In this document: piece by piece, positions 25,001 to 36,644 of the stretch
How positions within the stretch are numbered: the stretch's first letter is position 1
Layout: every line of letters begins with the position of its first letter
Assembly (NCBI GenBank): GCA_019915135.1
Contig: JAHLMK010000006.1
Location: 1,054,001-1,118,000, forward strand
Origin: Strobilurus pachycystidiatus
Lineage: Eukaryota > Basidiomycota > Agaricomycetes > Agaricales > Physalacriaceae
Direction of reading: 5' to 3'
Length of the DNA stretch: 64,000 bases
Notes under the pieces: model-generated
What the model saw: only the letters and a program-made list of their open reading frames with translations
Databases searched by the model: none
What the model was told of the DNA's origin: nothing
Translations under genes and position numbers: made by a program

Positions 25001-25465
25001 CGAGCTGACGCCCTTTTTTTGCAGGACAAGGAATGGACGAGTTCGTATCGGATGGAGACCGCGTCTAAGCTGCGTCAGGTCGAGGAGCTCTCTGATCCTG
25101 AGCATCCTCGTGTGTTCCATGTCACGCGGTGTACGGGATGTGGCGGGCAGTTGGACCTTCCGAGTGTGCACTTTATGTGCAACCATAGTTATCATACGCG
25201 GTACGGTTCTTTTTACCCCCTCCCTTCCTTCCTTTCACTGATTGTTTTTTTTTCTTGCAGCTGTCTCCCGGACAACGACACGGAATGCCCGAACTGTGCC
25301 CGCGAGTATGGGGTCATTCGCGAGATCAGGAGGAATAATGAGCGGTTGGCTGATCAGCATGATGTGTTCCTGGAGGAGGTAAGGGATGATGGGTTTAGGG
25401 CTGTGGCGGAGGGCTTCGGGAGGGGGGCGTTGAATTGGGCGAGGGTGGAGGAGGTGGTTGCGTGA
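22005..25465 (+). CDS. VPS11: VPS11, HOPS/CORVET core subunit
   Basis: Nine exons (22005-22031, 22090-22158, 22210-22386, 22434-23234, 23285-23518, 23565-23927, 23980-24969, 25025-25200, 25261-25465) join to 1,013 aa. The N-terminus opens with RFPFFDQQVIKD. Then come a beta-propeller region (LSATLSYLAIGLADGTVLLY; CSPEGRGTCWAYEGHK), an alpha-solenoid with clathrin-repeat character (LYARSLYTLALDLAKTQGLD; YGDYQYAKGEYDAAMQQF) and a C-terminal RING-H2 finger (RCTGCGGQLDLPSVHFMCNH, then CPNC). VPS11 bridges HOPS and CORVET tethering complexes at vacuole and endosome membranes. A Pro-rich low-complexity insert sits near the middle. Intact, all phases agree. Confidence 0.94.
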
Positions 25466-26387
25466 TATGAGTACTGGGAATGGGACTTTCAATTCTTACT
25501 GGAAGGAATCATGGCTGACCATAAGGAGGGACGCTGGTTGTTCGAACGACAGAGCAGTCTCAGGTGAGGTTCTTGGTCCGGCTTCCACGATGCGAGCTGC
25601 CATCCCCCACTGCGTTTGATGGTCTCTGGCCATGGAGGGGAGGAGCGTATGCGAACCACGGGCCTCTGCCAGTGGACAGGTCACAGCAGCGCGCAGGCAG
25701 AATGAGAATAGGAAGTTCGAAGAGAGGATGGAAGAGTGAAATTTTGGAAACACGCTCTTCCAAATGATCCTCGGCTCGGTCGTCGAAGGTGTCTGACAGG
25801 GTGGTCACGCTACTAAGAGGGTGTAAGTACAGCCACCCAAGCGGGCCGCCAATCATCCACGTCGGGAGAAAGACTTCAAAGAGGCGCTGATGTGCTTGAT
25901 CAACGAATTTCAATGAGTGTAGACATGTTTACCTTGCGAGTTCGAATCTGACACTTAAGATTACGCGTTGGCCGGCAAACCGAACAAGTTGAAGTATTTA
26001 TTTGCTCAACGAAAGCCGTTGGAGACTCGATGCAGAGCGCCTGTACTTACTCCCGACTGGTGTTTCCAGTTGCGAGCGAAGTTTCAGCTCTGTGAGAGCT
26101 GGCGTAGTGGGAAATATCAGAGTAGAGAAGTATGATTGGTGATATAGGCAAGGCAGTTGCACAACAAAGATTTAGGCAGTTGCACAACAAAAAAAAACGT
26201 GAGGTTTCGTTACGGAGAGAAAGAGTATAGTAGTACACAATCAGAGAAGAAGGAGAAAGCCTCTCGGAAAGGAGTTGACGCCGTGTATGCGCATCCACTC
26301 AGCGCTCAGTACTTAGTTGGATTGGTGATAGCTGTATCTGACGGCACTAGTGAGTACTGAGAAATCAAAGAACCAGGAAGTGAATTC
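25466..26387. other. Intergenic, no gene recognised
   Basis: A minus-strand ORF at 25,560-25,913 is open but resembles nothing I know and lacks splice or context support. A direct repeat of 'aggcagttgcacaacaaa' occurs at about 26,150-26,190. Confidence 0.4.
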
Positions 26388-27788
26388 CTACTGAGTGTCA
26401 TAGGCGCCTGAGGGGCCACTATAGCCATAGTCATCGTGGCCGCGACCGGCGTCAGCGCCTCGATTATCGGTACCGCCGAGGGTTCTACAGAAAAGGGAGT
26501 AAGCGACGTTGTCATGTTCAGTCGGGGCGTATCATACGCAGTGGAGTGACTGTACGAAGGCCCGGGCCCATAACCAGCGCGCGAATTGTCCTGGTACCTA
26601 TCAAATTGTTATAATTAGACGGGAATACTTTGGGTGACAGAGAAGAAAGTGTACGGGTGGTTCATCATATTCATGTTATTGTTATTGACGGACGTGTTCG
26701 AGGGATACCTTATCAATGAGGAGTGAGCTTTCATGATCTGTGGCCGCCGGCGAGGTACAGAGACTGTACTTACATGCTTCCGGATCCGTAGACTTGATGT
26801 TGCGATGAACCAGGATATTGGCCACCCGGATTCTGAGAGGGTCCCGGAGCAAGATATGAAGGAGTCTGAAGATAGCCTGGCTGCAGGTGGGCCGTGTTCC
26901 CAGCATTCCCTGCGTACGGATCTTGCTGACCAGCGCTGTTATAAGGCATGGGAAGGTGGGGAGTGCTGTGAAGTCTTTGGCCGCCGTAACCACTTCCGTG
27001 GGGATTCGACATCGTGAGAGTCGTGGTACTGGACGAATATCCTCGGCGCCTGGAGGAAGGCGGTGGGACAGCGCCACCTCGATAGATGGGATGGTGAACG
27101 GATCCGACAGGCACACCTCCGCGCATGGCAATACTGTATCACGGTGAGAGGTTTGCTGCAACAAGTGGGAAGAAAGACTGTACTTTCCGGGCATCGAGTA
27201 GTAAGATGGTGTGTAGAAATCTGAATCAGCAGAGGATCGGTGAAAGACGACATCGCTCTCCGTCGAAGGCCGAGGCGCGGCTTGAGGTGGTCCTTGGATC
27301 GAAGTCGTTGGATCAGGCTGACTCGACCCGGTCGACTCGGAAGTAATCCCTGATAGATCCTATGATAGACACAGTCAGCGTCGAGCTTGCCAGTTGAAAG
27401 AGCTGCTAGCTTCACTTCAAAGATTTCTTTCAGTGTCTTATACTCCCCCTCAATTTTGGTCAAAGCAGCCTCATGAGCTGTAGCGCGATAGTTGGGATTA
27501 TTCACGAATTTGGGAAACTCTGTGAAAAAAGCTTTGACTTTGTGGCTCCGTTTCATTTCGTTTGCTATCGTCTCAAGACTTCTCTTGTGTCTATGTAGGC
27601 ACGATATTAAGATCAGGCCATGTCCGAACAACAGAAAAAGTAAAGACTCACTTTCCGATGTCTCTCATGAGTACAGCTTTATCTTTGCCAGACATGTTGC
27701 GGTTGTATTCGACATCGTACAGGAGGGCATCGAGGCTTTGGTAGAGGGTACGAAGGAGATCTGCCTTCGTTGGGGTGGGGGTGGACAT
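26388..27788 (-). CDS. Unrecognised protein with low-complexity C-terminus
   Basis: I do not recognise this gene. Seven exons can be joined in frame from ATG 27788 to TAG 26388, giving roughly 350 aa. The first 110 residues are predicted helical and charged (YQSLDALLYDVEYNRNM; HKRSLETIANEMKRSHKV; EGEYKTLKEIFE). The rest is a long Ser/Pro/Gly/Tyr/Asn/Gln-rich disordered tail (SADSDFYTPSYYSMPG; NPHGSGYGGQRLHS; SNTSVNNNNMNMMNHP; ending GYSGPSGAYDTQ). The last intron was placed at GTATGA...CTGTAG because it keeps this Gly/Tyr-rich end open. It follows the VPS11 block with no visible tie to it. The tail composition resembles RNA- or condensate-associated proteins, but that is only composition. Confidence 0.6.
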
Positions 27789-28119
27789 TGGAAACCGGAT
27801 GCTCAGTACTCAGTAACAGTCAGTGGCAAAGGGTATGGATTCGAGGGTGAGCAAGTGGTGCTTCTTATATGGGGATCTGGTGTGACTGTGGGAGAATCAT
27901 CTTCAATATTGAGCACACCGAACCAAACCAAGTCAATTGGATCCCAAACGGCACTGCTGTAGAGTGTAGTACTAGAAGCACGCGAGTCATTGGTAGGCTG
28001 TTGAATAACAAATTCGACATTCGCCGTGATTGCGATCATCCACGTGTTGCGGCTACTGCCCTGAGTCTTTCCCACGACCTCGCTCTGAGCCTCTTCCTGA
28101 ACTCACAAGCTTACATTTC

Positions 28120-29416
28120 ATGACTGGAGCTAGGTATGACCCTCGCAAGGACAGAGACCAGAACGCTAGTGATATGTTCTGGGTCCGGAATTATGATTAT
28201 ATAGCTGCTCACGGTTATATCCTCCGGCCTCGTTACCATTCTGAATGGCTTCCCGAACGTTACCTACCCGAAAACAGAAAACTAGCGAGGCTTTGCGATG
28301 ATCGATTCTTTGAAGACGAATGGAGTCCTCTCGTAAGCTTGACACCCCTCTTGCCCTGTGCCGTTCTGACTGGCTCTACGTAGCGAGCCGCACTTCTAGA
28401 CGCCACTCGCCAGTCAGATGGATGCAGAGTGGTTATCAAACAAGCTAAAACCACGGAACTTGCAATGCTCATGCTTCTCAATGAGCCAGAATCTCGCAAT
28501 CATCCCAGGAACCACAGTGTTCAGCTGCTCGACACTTTTCCTATACCAGGACTCGACAATGATGGAGAAGTCTTTGTGGTACTGCCCATGCTTCGGAGCT
28601 ATGCCCTGCCGCAATTTCACTGTCGCGCGGAGTTCATAGAGGCAGTGCGGCAAATCATAGAAGTATGTCGCCTGTCACTCAACTGGATGTTGCTCACGAT
28701 CTCTATCAAGGGTTTGGCTTATTTGCATGACCGCGATATTGCACAAGGGTATGCGCTGTTTTCTTCCAGCCAATTCCTGACTCACAATCTCCTAACTTAG
28801 GGACGCCTGCTCAGGCAACTTCATGATGGATAGCGCAGAAGTTTGTCCCGAGGGTTTCCACTTCGCGCGTCCGAGGCTCGCAGCTATTGGCCAACTCGCA
28901 GAACCACTATACGTTCAGCGATGTTGCGTCTCAACAGTCGTTCAGTACTATATCATCGACTTCGAGACTGCTTGCCATTACCCATGCGGAAAGGATAGGG
29001 CACTCACGACGACTCGCCATTGTCAAATAAAAACAGCCCCGGAGTGGCAAACAAGTGACCCATATAATCCGTTTTTGCTCGACGTGTATACCGCGGGCGC
29101 CTCATTCCTGAGGATCTGCAAGGTATGAGCATGTCTGGCTCTCTTGATATTTTCCGTCCGATAATACATTACTCAGTCCGAGGAAGTGCACGGTCTAGAG
29201 GAGCTCAAGCCGTTGTTTCTCTCCATGATGGCCGACAATCCTACGGATCGACCCACAATGGCGGAGGCCCTCCGACAGCTCGCTTTCCTGGTAGCGTCGA
29301 AAGATAACGAATGGCTTAGTGCTACACTCACGAAAGTGGAACAAGCCGACATGAATGCCTCGTCGACGACACCTGGGATTTGGGAAAGGTTCATGAAGTT
29401 CTTTCCTCTCTGTTGA
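28120..29416 (+). CDS. Kinase-like protein, copy 3
   Basis: Five exons (28120-28332, 28384-28662, 28711-28748, 28801-29122, 29177-29416) join to 363 aa. The N-terminal module is specific to this family (MFWVRNYDYIAAHGYILRPR). Kinase-fold landmarks follow: CRVVIKQA (VxIK lysine), QLLDTFPIP, FVVLPMLRSY hinge, LHDRDIAQGDACSGN in the catalytic-loop position, YYIIDFETA in the DFG position, FLLDVYTAGASF and ADNPTDRPTMAEAL. The family pattern is HGDx4N; here the His is Gln, while Asp and Asn remain. DFG is DFE. No glycine-rich loop is visible. It may be a weak kinase or pseudokinase. The C-terminus ends in a cysteine (FFPLC). Confidence 0.72.
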
Positions 29417-29699
29417 AGACATATACCAACGCACTGTTCATATGCTTTTACTCTGTTCTCGTATTGCTGCGTACAATCGCCTAATTTTAACGTGTGTTCT
29501 GCATCTGCTCCAAATCCGCACTCGGACCCGACATATCGATTAGTCTGTCGTCTGATCCCTTTCTCAATGCTCACGATGTAGTGCGATCGACGCATGTTTT
29601 CCACACGCAAGACCCGGGCTGAGGTCTACAGCAGTAGTAGATGATCGAGAGGTAGTATACATGTACTGAGAGGGACAGTCATGCAATATTAGTGCTGAG

Positions 29700-31830
29700 A
29701 GCGAGATGGGTCCGTTTATTCCGGTGAATTAGTAGTTCCCGAACGGTAAAAAGTTCGCGTGTAGTCTGCAAACAGCAAGAATGAGTGGCACAAAGCAGTC
29801 TCTCAATTCGTCTTTTCCAAATTTATCATCGGAACCGACTGTACCTGTACAGAGGGAGATATACCCAAAGTCCGAAGTACAGCTATCTGTCTTGACCACG
29901 ATGCCTGAGCGTCACCTAGCCCCATTGTTCTCCTTTTGTCCTCAGAGCAAGGGTTATCGAGGTGATCACTATCCGTGGTAGTCATGTCGCCCCACTGACC
30001 TGTCTTGAATCGATTCTGCTCATCACGAACCAGCTCAATTAACAGCCTTTTGTGTTTACAGTTAGCGACACAAGTACAATTGAAGCTTCCTTTTCCGTCA
30101 CAAATGAAGAGATCGCGCGGGCGTTGGATTCCATGGACACGGTTAGTTCGATTTTTTGGCGGGTTGAGATTGGGACACCTGCAATCAGCATGTCTCCTAC
30201 GTCCGCCAGCGGGCCATCTCATAAACAAACACGTTGCTCAGGACCCCTACGTAAGTCTACGGGGGCGATTGATGGACGTACCTTCAATCCGACAGAGTGG
30301 ATATAAGCGCCACACTGCTAAAACAGGTCAGAAACGAGCCAGACGAGGAGAGGCCACCGAGTACCGTGCATCACTGTGTGAAATACTCGAAAAGGGTCCT
30401 TCTAGGGCATTTACAGATGTCGTGCGCCACTACAAACTCGGGAATATCTAGCGAAGATGATACACTTAGTTGCCGCAAAGAGGAAGAGGCCGGACGTCAG
30501 ACGTGGCATGTCCAATGTTCGAATCAAGTCAACAGAAATCAATGCGCCGCGTGAAATTGCATGAGCGTGGGCGTTGCCCGTACTCACCACAGTGGTTGAG
30601 CCACGGAAATGAGGCGCACCGCATTTGCCAGCGGCCATGCCCTGCGGAGGGCAATCATAGAGCACCTCGACCGAGTCCGGTAACGTTCAACATCACTGCT
30701 CTGTGAGGAGTAGCATGCCGATGGTGCTCAACCGTGAACAAACGTCGGAGGAGACAGGGAAAGTTAGATGCGGTGGTCCTCGGTGCATTGAAAGCCGACC
30801 CCACAGCTCAATCCAAATATCGTCCGCCCCAGCGTTCTCGTGACAGCACATGTCGAGTTTCACTTCTGGCCAAACTGGAAGTGGAATTTTTGGACAAATA
30901 TAAGCAGACCAACGGTTTTGTGACTCGGCATCTTTTGCCTGCGCAGCACGATCGCCAACTTGGCCGCTGGTCTCCCGGAACTCCGTGCTATATATGTGAA
31001 GATCTGTGCTAAAGACATAAAGGTCCGTGACATGGCAGCAGAAAACTCCCGACGAAGTGTTTGTCAGGCCGCGAAACGAGATGGCTAGTGTGTATGTGTT
31101 GAAAGAGGTTTGTACGTCGTCGAGCCAGAGACGTCGGAGATGACAATACTGACGTCGCAGATGACAATACTATGCAACGCCGAAGTCATAGTCGCTTCGT
31201 GTCCTCGACATGTCGAGTATACTAGAAAAAGCTTGGTAGCAGAAAATGACACGGATGAGCTTAGAGGACTCTGTGAAATGCGATCCCATTCATTCCGTTC
31301 CCGATGTCGTGATTCCACATGAGCAGGACGGTCTTCGCGCCGAGGACAACAATGCGCCGAAGACGAAAACCGTGTGATCCCGGTTGATAGAATCGAGTTT
31401 GAGGCCTGGCCATCGGTCGAGGAATTTCGACGACACGAAGCATGAGTTTGGATGGAATGGGATAACGTTGGATAAATCATACTAGACGGAGGACAGTGTT
31501 CCCGGCAAGTAAGAATGTTCTACCGCGCAAACGAGGGATAAATTCACCTATACTGTAGTGCGGCGCCCGGGGTGAAGTGATATTGTTCCAAGCGTCCTAT
31601 AATGGGAAAATCGTTGGGCCAACCTATGGAAGACGGACGAAGTTACACAACCGGCTCAGTACGCGTGTCTAATCTTTGACAGAGAGTCAGTAAGACGACC
31701 TGATGCACCGAATGCAGCACTGAAAAGGTGTAAAGAGTCGTGTGGTGGCGGTTCGAAGAGGATGCGAATCATGACGACCATGACCGTCAAGAGAAAGGCC
31801 TTGATCGAAGTTTGATCGATCAAATTACAA
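29700..31830. repeat. Degenerate segment, copy 1
   Basis: This segment is repeated at 33,470-36,300 (in the same order after kinase copy 4) and partly at 50,600-52,330. Landmarks are 'acgatgcctgagcgtca', a Cys-rich minus-strand patch (CDGKGSFNCTCVANCKHK at about 30,050-30,110), 'gatgga...cttc.atccgacag.gtggatataagcgccac', and near 31,300 a minus-strand patch RRIVVLGAKTVLLMWNH. No continuous gene can be built; splice-like borders occur but frames break. It looks like the remains of one or two minus-strand genes. Confidence 0.55.
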
Positions 31831-31927
31831 ACGTCAGTTACGTCTTGGTTTCCAGCTGTTTTCGGTTTCTACAGCACTCCCATCGTCACTCTGCCCTTTC
31901 CCACTTACACCCCCATAACCGTGCACT

Positions 31928-33197
31928 ATGACCCGTTACGACCCCCAGAATTGCCGGAATCAAAACCCTAGTGACATGCTCTGGGTCCGATACTATGACT
32001 ATATTGCCGCACATGGCTATGATCTCCGGCCCCGTTACAATCCCGACTGGGTTCCCGCACGTCTACAACCCGAGAACAGAAAGCTGGCAAAGCGTGTTAA
32101 CTACCGATTCTTCGAGGACGAGTTTAGTCCTCTCGTCAGTTTTGCAATCTTCTATTTGCTGCTGCGATGGCTAACTGGGTGTATCCAGCTCCCATATGTT
32201 CTAGACGCTACACGTCGCTCAGACGGGCGTAGAGTTGCAATCAAACGAGCAAAACATACGGATGCCAAAGTACTCGAGCTTCTGAATGAACCAGGACTTC
32301 GGGATGACGCCCGAAACCACACTGTTCCCCTGCTTGACGCGTTTCCGATACCCGCAGACGAGGAAAGAGTCTTTGTCGTGTTACCAATGCTCAGGGATAT
32401 TGATTCACCAGCATTTCACTGTCGTGGCGAATTTGTTGAGGCAGTGCGGCAGATCATAGAAGTACGTCTCTCTCGTGTCGGCCTAGATGTTGCTCATGGT
32501 ATTATCAAGGGACTGACTTATATGCACGAGCGCAATATAGCACATGGGTATGTAGTCCTTCTTCAAAAGGCTTGAATGCTCACATTGTCTAGTGATGCTT
32601 GCACATTCAACTTCATGATGGATAGTACAGAAGTCTGTCCCTTGGGGTTTCACTTCGCGAATCCAAGACTCGTACCTAGTGGGAGACTAGCGCAAATGCA
32701 ATATGTCCAGCGTTGCCGTGTCTCGACACCCGTTCAATACTACATCATTGACTTTGAAACCGCGCGTCATTACGCTTGCGGCAAGGAGAATGCACTCACG
32801 GCGGATATCTGGTGCCAAATCAAGACATCCCCAGAATTTGAACTAAACAAACCATATAATCCCTTTCCGCTAGATGTTTACAATGTGGGAGCTTCCTTTC
32901 TCCGCGAGGTATGCATTCCACTAGCTCTGTCTGTCTCTGGAGTCTCACACTTGACAGTCCGAGGATTTTCGTGGCCTTGAAGACCTGAAGCCGCTTTTTC
33001 TTTCCATGATGGCTGACAATCCCACGGATCGACCCACGATGGCAGAGGCCCTTCAACAGCTCGCTTTCCTGGTCGCGTCGAAAGACAACGAGTGGCTGAG
33101 TGCTACACTCACAAAAGTGAAACAAGCCGACATGATTGCCTCGTCGACGACACCTGGGATTTGGGAAAGGTTCACGAAGCTCTTTGCTCTTTGCTGA
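31928..33197 (+). CDS. Kinase-like protein, copy 4
   Basis: Five exons (31928-32134, 32189-32461, 32510-32547, 32593-32908, 32958-33197) join to 357 aa. This is the best-preserved family member: WVRYYDYIAAHGYDLRPR, RRVAIKRAK, VPLLDAFPIPAD, FVVLPMLRD, catalytic loop MHERNIAHGDACTFN (HxDx4N complete), YYIIDFETA (DFG to DFE), FPLDVYNVGASF, ADNPTDRPTMAEAL and a C-terminal KLFALC. The 48-bp second intron is a multiple of three and lacks a stop, so unspliced mRNA would still be open. All catalytic-loop residues are present, so activity is plausible despite the missing Gly-rich loop. It lies in tandem with copy 3, each followed by the degenerate segment. Confidence 0.76.
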
Positions 33198-33469
33198 AGA
33201 AGGCATCTACCAACACACTATTCATATGCTCTCACTCTGTTTTCGTACTTATTGCTCTGTACAATCGCCTAATATCGACGTATGTTCTACATTTGCCGAG
33301 TCCGCTCTTGGGGCGCGACATATCCGGATTGGTCTGTCTCCTCCGGATCTTCTTCTGAATCCTGACGATGGATCGCAATCAACGCGTGTTTTCTGCACGC
33401 AGGACCCGGGACAAGCTCAACAGCAATGATTGATGACTGAGTCTCTTTGTTTGGTGACGATTCGCGTCC

Positions 33470-36300
33470 TGGACAGTAGGTCAGTCTGAAATATTGAATC
33501 GGTAGTTCATGATCGCGTTTAGTCTGCAGAGAACAAGTATAAGTGGCGCAAGCCAGGCTCCCAATCCGTCTTTTTCAAATTGTACAGACTCGGAACCGAC
33601 TTTACCTGTACGAAGGGGGATATATCCAAAGTCCGAACTACAGCTATCTGTCCAACCACGATGCCTGAGCGTCAGCTAGCCCCCATTGTTCTCCTTGCGT
33701 CCCCGGAATAAGGGTTATCGAGTTGATCACTGTCCGTGGTAGTCGTGTTGCCCCACTGACCTGTCTTGGAATCAATTCTGCTTATCACGAACCAGCTCAA
33801 TTAACAGCTTTTTGTGTTTACAGTCAGCGACATGAGTACCAGCCTTCCTTTTCCATCACAAATGAAGAGATCCGAAGGATTGTCCACGTTGTTAACACGC
33901 CTCGAGCATTCGGCGCTGGATTCCCTGGACCGTAGCGGTTAGGTCGATTTTTTTGCGGGTTTAGATTGGGACATCTGCACTCAGCGAATGTCACGTCCGC
34001 CAGCGGGCCACGTCATGAAGGGAAACGTTCTACAGAAGCTCTACACATATACTCGTGAGGTCCTGATAGCTTCCGGGGCGATTGACGGACCTACCTTCGA
34101 ATCCGACAGTGTGGATATAAGCGCCACAATCTAGAAATAGGTCAGAAACGAGTCAGACGAGGAGAGGCCACCGAGTATCGTCCATCATGGTGTGAGATAC
34201 TTGGAAAGGGTCGCTTTAGAGCGTTCTCAGATGGTGTGCGCCATGACAAGCTGGCTGCTCGGGAATATCTAGCGGAGTACTTTTTTATCTAGTTGCGTGA
34301 AGAGAGAGATGTTAGCAATCAGACGCGGTGATCACCGACGCCCGCGTCAATACTATTTTGTGCGGATGCTTTCCGTTGACTTCATTGGAGCATTGCGAAT
34401 CTGAGCACAAATGCCAAAAACGAGGCGCACCACATTTGCCAGTGGGCCATGGTTTCGACGCGGGGAGCAATCGTAGGGCATCTCAGCCGAGTCTGAAGAC
34501 GTTTGATTTAACTGTTTCAGTGAGCAGTAGCGTGCCCATGGTGCTCAACCATGAGCAGAACGTCGGGAGAGGGAGGGATAGTTGAAAGTAGTAGTTCTCG
34601 GCCCGAAAGCCGGCCCTGAGAAAACCATTTCGAGCAGCTATGTCAAAGAATTACGCTTGATTGCTTGATGATGTCTGGACAAATTCTGTAAGCTTCAGTG
34701 CTATAGGTCCATGAATCCATCATCCAACACCCCCACACCACTCGTGGAAATGACCTTCAGTCCCCCAGTGACACCGACAGGAACGTGTCGCGAGCGCAAT
34801 CCAGATGTCGTCCACCCTCATGCGCCCTCATAGCATCCTCAGATATTCCGAGAGTCGTGCTAACACAGGTCGAGTTCCGCTTCTTGCCAGACTTGAAGTG
34901 GAATACGCGTAATGACTCCCGAACAGATATCTGAGCGGACCGACTGTTTTGTGACTGCATTCTTTGCCTACGCAGCTCGGTCGCCAGCTTGGCCGTCGGT
35001 CTCCAGGCCAGGAACTCCGTGCTAATTATGCGAAGGTTCGAAACATAGCAGCAGAAAACCAACGAAGTGTCTGTTGGGCCGCGAAGAAGATAACTAGGTC
35101 TGTTGGAAGAGTTCTATATTTCGTCGAGCCAATGACGTCGGAGATGGTAACACTGTGTAAGGCCGAAATAGCTTCGTGTCCGCAACATGTAGAGTGGGAT
35201 CGAGAAGGCTTGGTAGCAGAAGATGACGAGGGTGATGTGCCTTGCAGAGGACGGAACAGTCCCACCTGTCATGGTGAACGCGTCGGCAGTGGCGCAGAAG
35301 GATCCGATGGCTTTGAAGACGTTCTAGAACGCGAACGGCTCAGTCTCATGTTAGCTCTGGGTCCCGCCTTGAGTGCTCCCGCTTCCCGGCTGACAGGTCT
35401 GGCTCACCCTGAGTGTACAGGTGATATCATCGATGCGCCTCCGCTTGCCCTCGGTGACGAGGCTGTCTGTGTCGTGCGGGAGGCGTGGACGGGAAGGCAC
35501 TGTAGAAGAATGCGGCGGGGTTGTAGGTCCTTTGTATGGAGCGGCGGGGTTGTAGGTTTTCTTGGATGGACGCAAAAGTATGGATAGGACTCTGTGAAAC
35601 ACCATCTCAGCCATTCCGTTCGCGTTGCCGTGATTCCAAATGAGCAGGACGGTCTTTGCGCCGAGGAGAACGACGCGCTGAAGACGAGGGTAACCGCTTG
35701 AACCAAGTTTGTAGCATCGGGCTTGAGAAATGAGCATCGATTAGGCAATTTCTCGACGACGTGAATATCATGAACAGCATGGGTTTGGATGAGATGGAAC
35801 GGGACAACGCCAGATAGAGTACCTCTTTTGTCGAGGACCGTGATCCCGGCGCGTAAGAGTCTGCCGCGCAAACGACGTCTGAAGCCACCCAAAGTACAGC
35901 GCGGGTGAAGTAGTACTGTTCCGAGCGTCCTATGATGAGGAGATTGTGAGGCCACCTATGCAGGACAGACGAAGTTACACACCTAGCTTAGCACGCGTGT
36001 CTCAGACCAAGAGAGCGTAGCAGAGAGCTCCGAGTTGATAAACTCTTGACGATAAATTTGCATGGACCCATGTCAGAGGGCGATGGCGCAGTAAATTGAG
36101 TCGAGAGTCCAGAGATGGCGGTACGGAGGAGGATGCATTTACGACGATGAACGTCAAGAGAAAGAAGCACTGGCAAACAAGAGCCGCCGAACATCGATCA
36201 TCCCGGCCACGTCGGGCTTTGAAACGTTGATGGGCTAATGGCAAACGACTGAGTGCAGCTAAGTACATTGGGTGATGATTACAAGCCGTTGCACAGTCAA
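33470..36300. repeat. Degenerate segment, copy 2
   Basis: Second copy of the segment after kinase copy 3. The Cys-rich patch has lost about 4 bp and gained a stop near 33,790. The later patch reads QRVVLLGAKTVLLIWNH at about 35,640-35,700 on the minus strand, and 'EQYYFTRAVLWVASDVVCAA' is readable near 35,870-35,930, suggesting a membrane-protein remnant. This patch is only vaguely similar to fungal multi-pass membrane families, so I give it no name. Confidence 0.5.
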
Positions 36301-36644
36301 GACGAGATAGCCACCAAAGCTAGGCTTAGCTAGCCGTTGCGGAGTGCCTCCGAGCATATTATTCGTCCCGGCCCTGTCTCGGCTTATTCTGCCGCGCTCG
36401 GTCATTTGGTCAGCGGCGACTCAGCGCTCTAACTCCAACAAGCAACCAACAAGTTCTAACGCCCGAGTTGCCCAGTGCCACACAAGTACCAAGACTTCCT
36501 CATCTTCAGCGTATCTTAATCTCAAGGCTCGTGGGAGTGGATTCAAGGGCTGTCAGCATGACTAGCTACAGTATATGAACCCCACAAGAACCACCTCGCC
36601 AAAACAGCTCGAACGTTGAACATCCGTTTTTGATTGACTTGCAT

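Noticed and set aside
25560..25913. 117-codon minus-strand ORF
   Set aside because: Open but with no recognisable motif, splice support or conservation clue.
25925..25965. Possible tRNA T-arm (GTTCGAATC)
   Set aside because: The flanking bases do not pair into a T stem, and no acceptor or anticodon arm can be folded around it.
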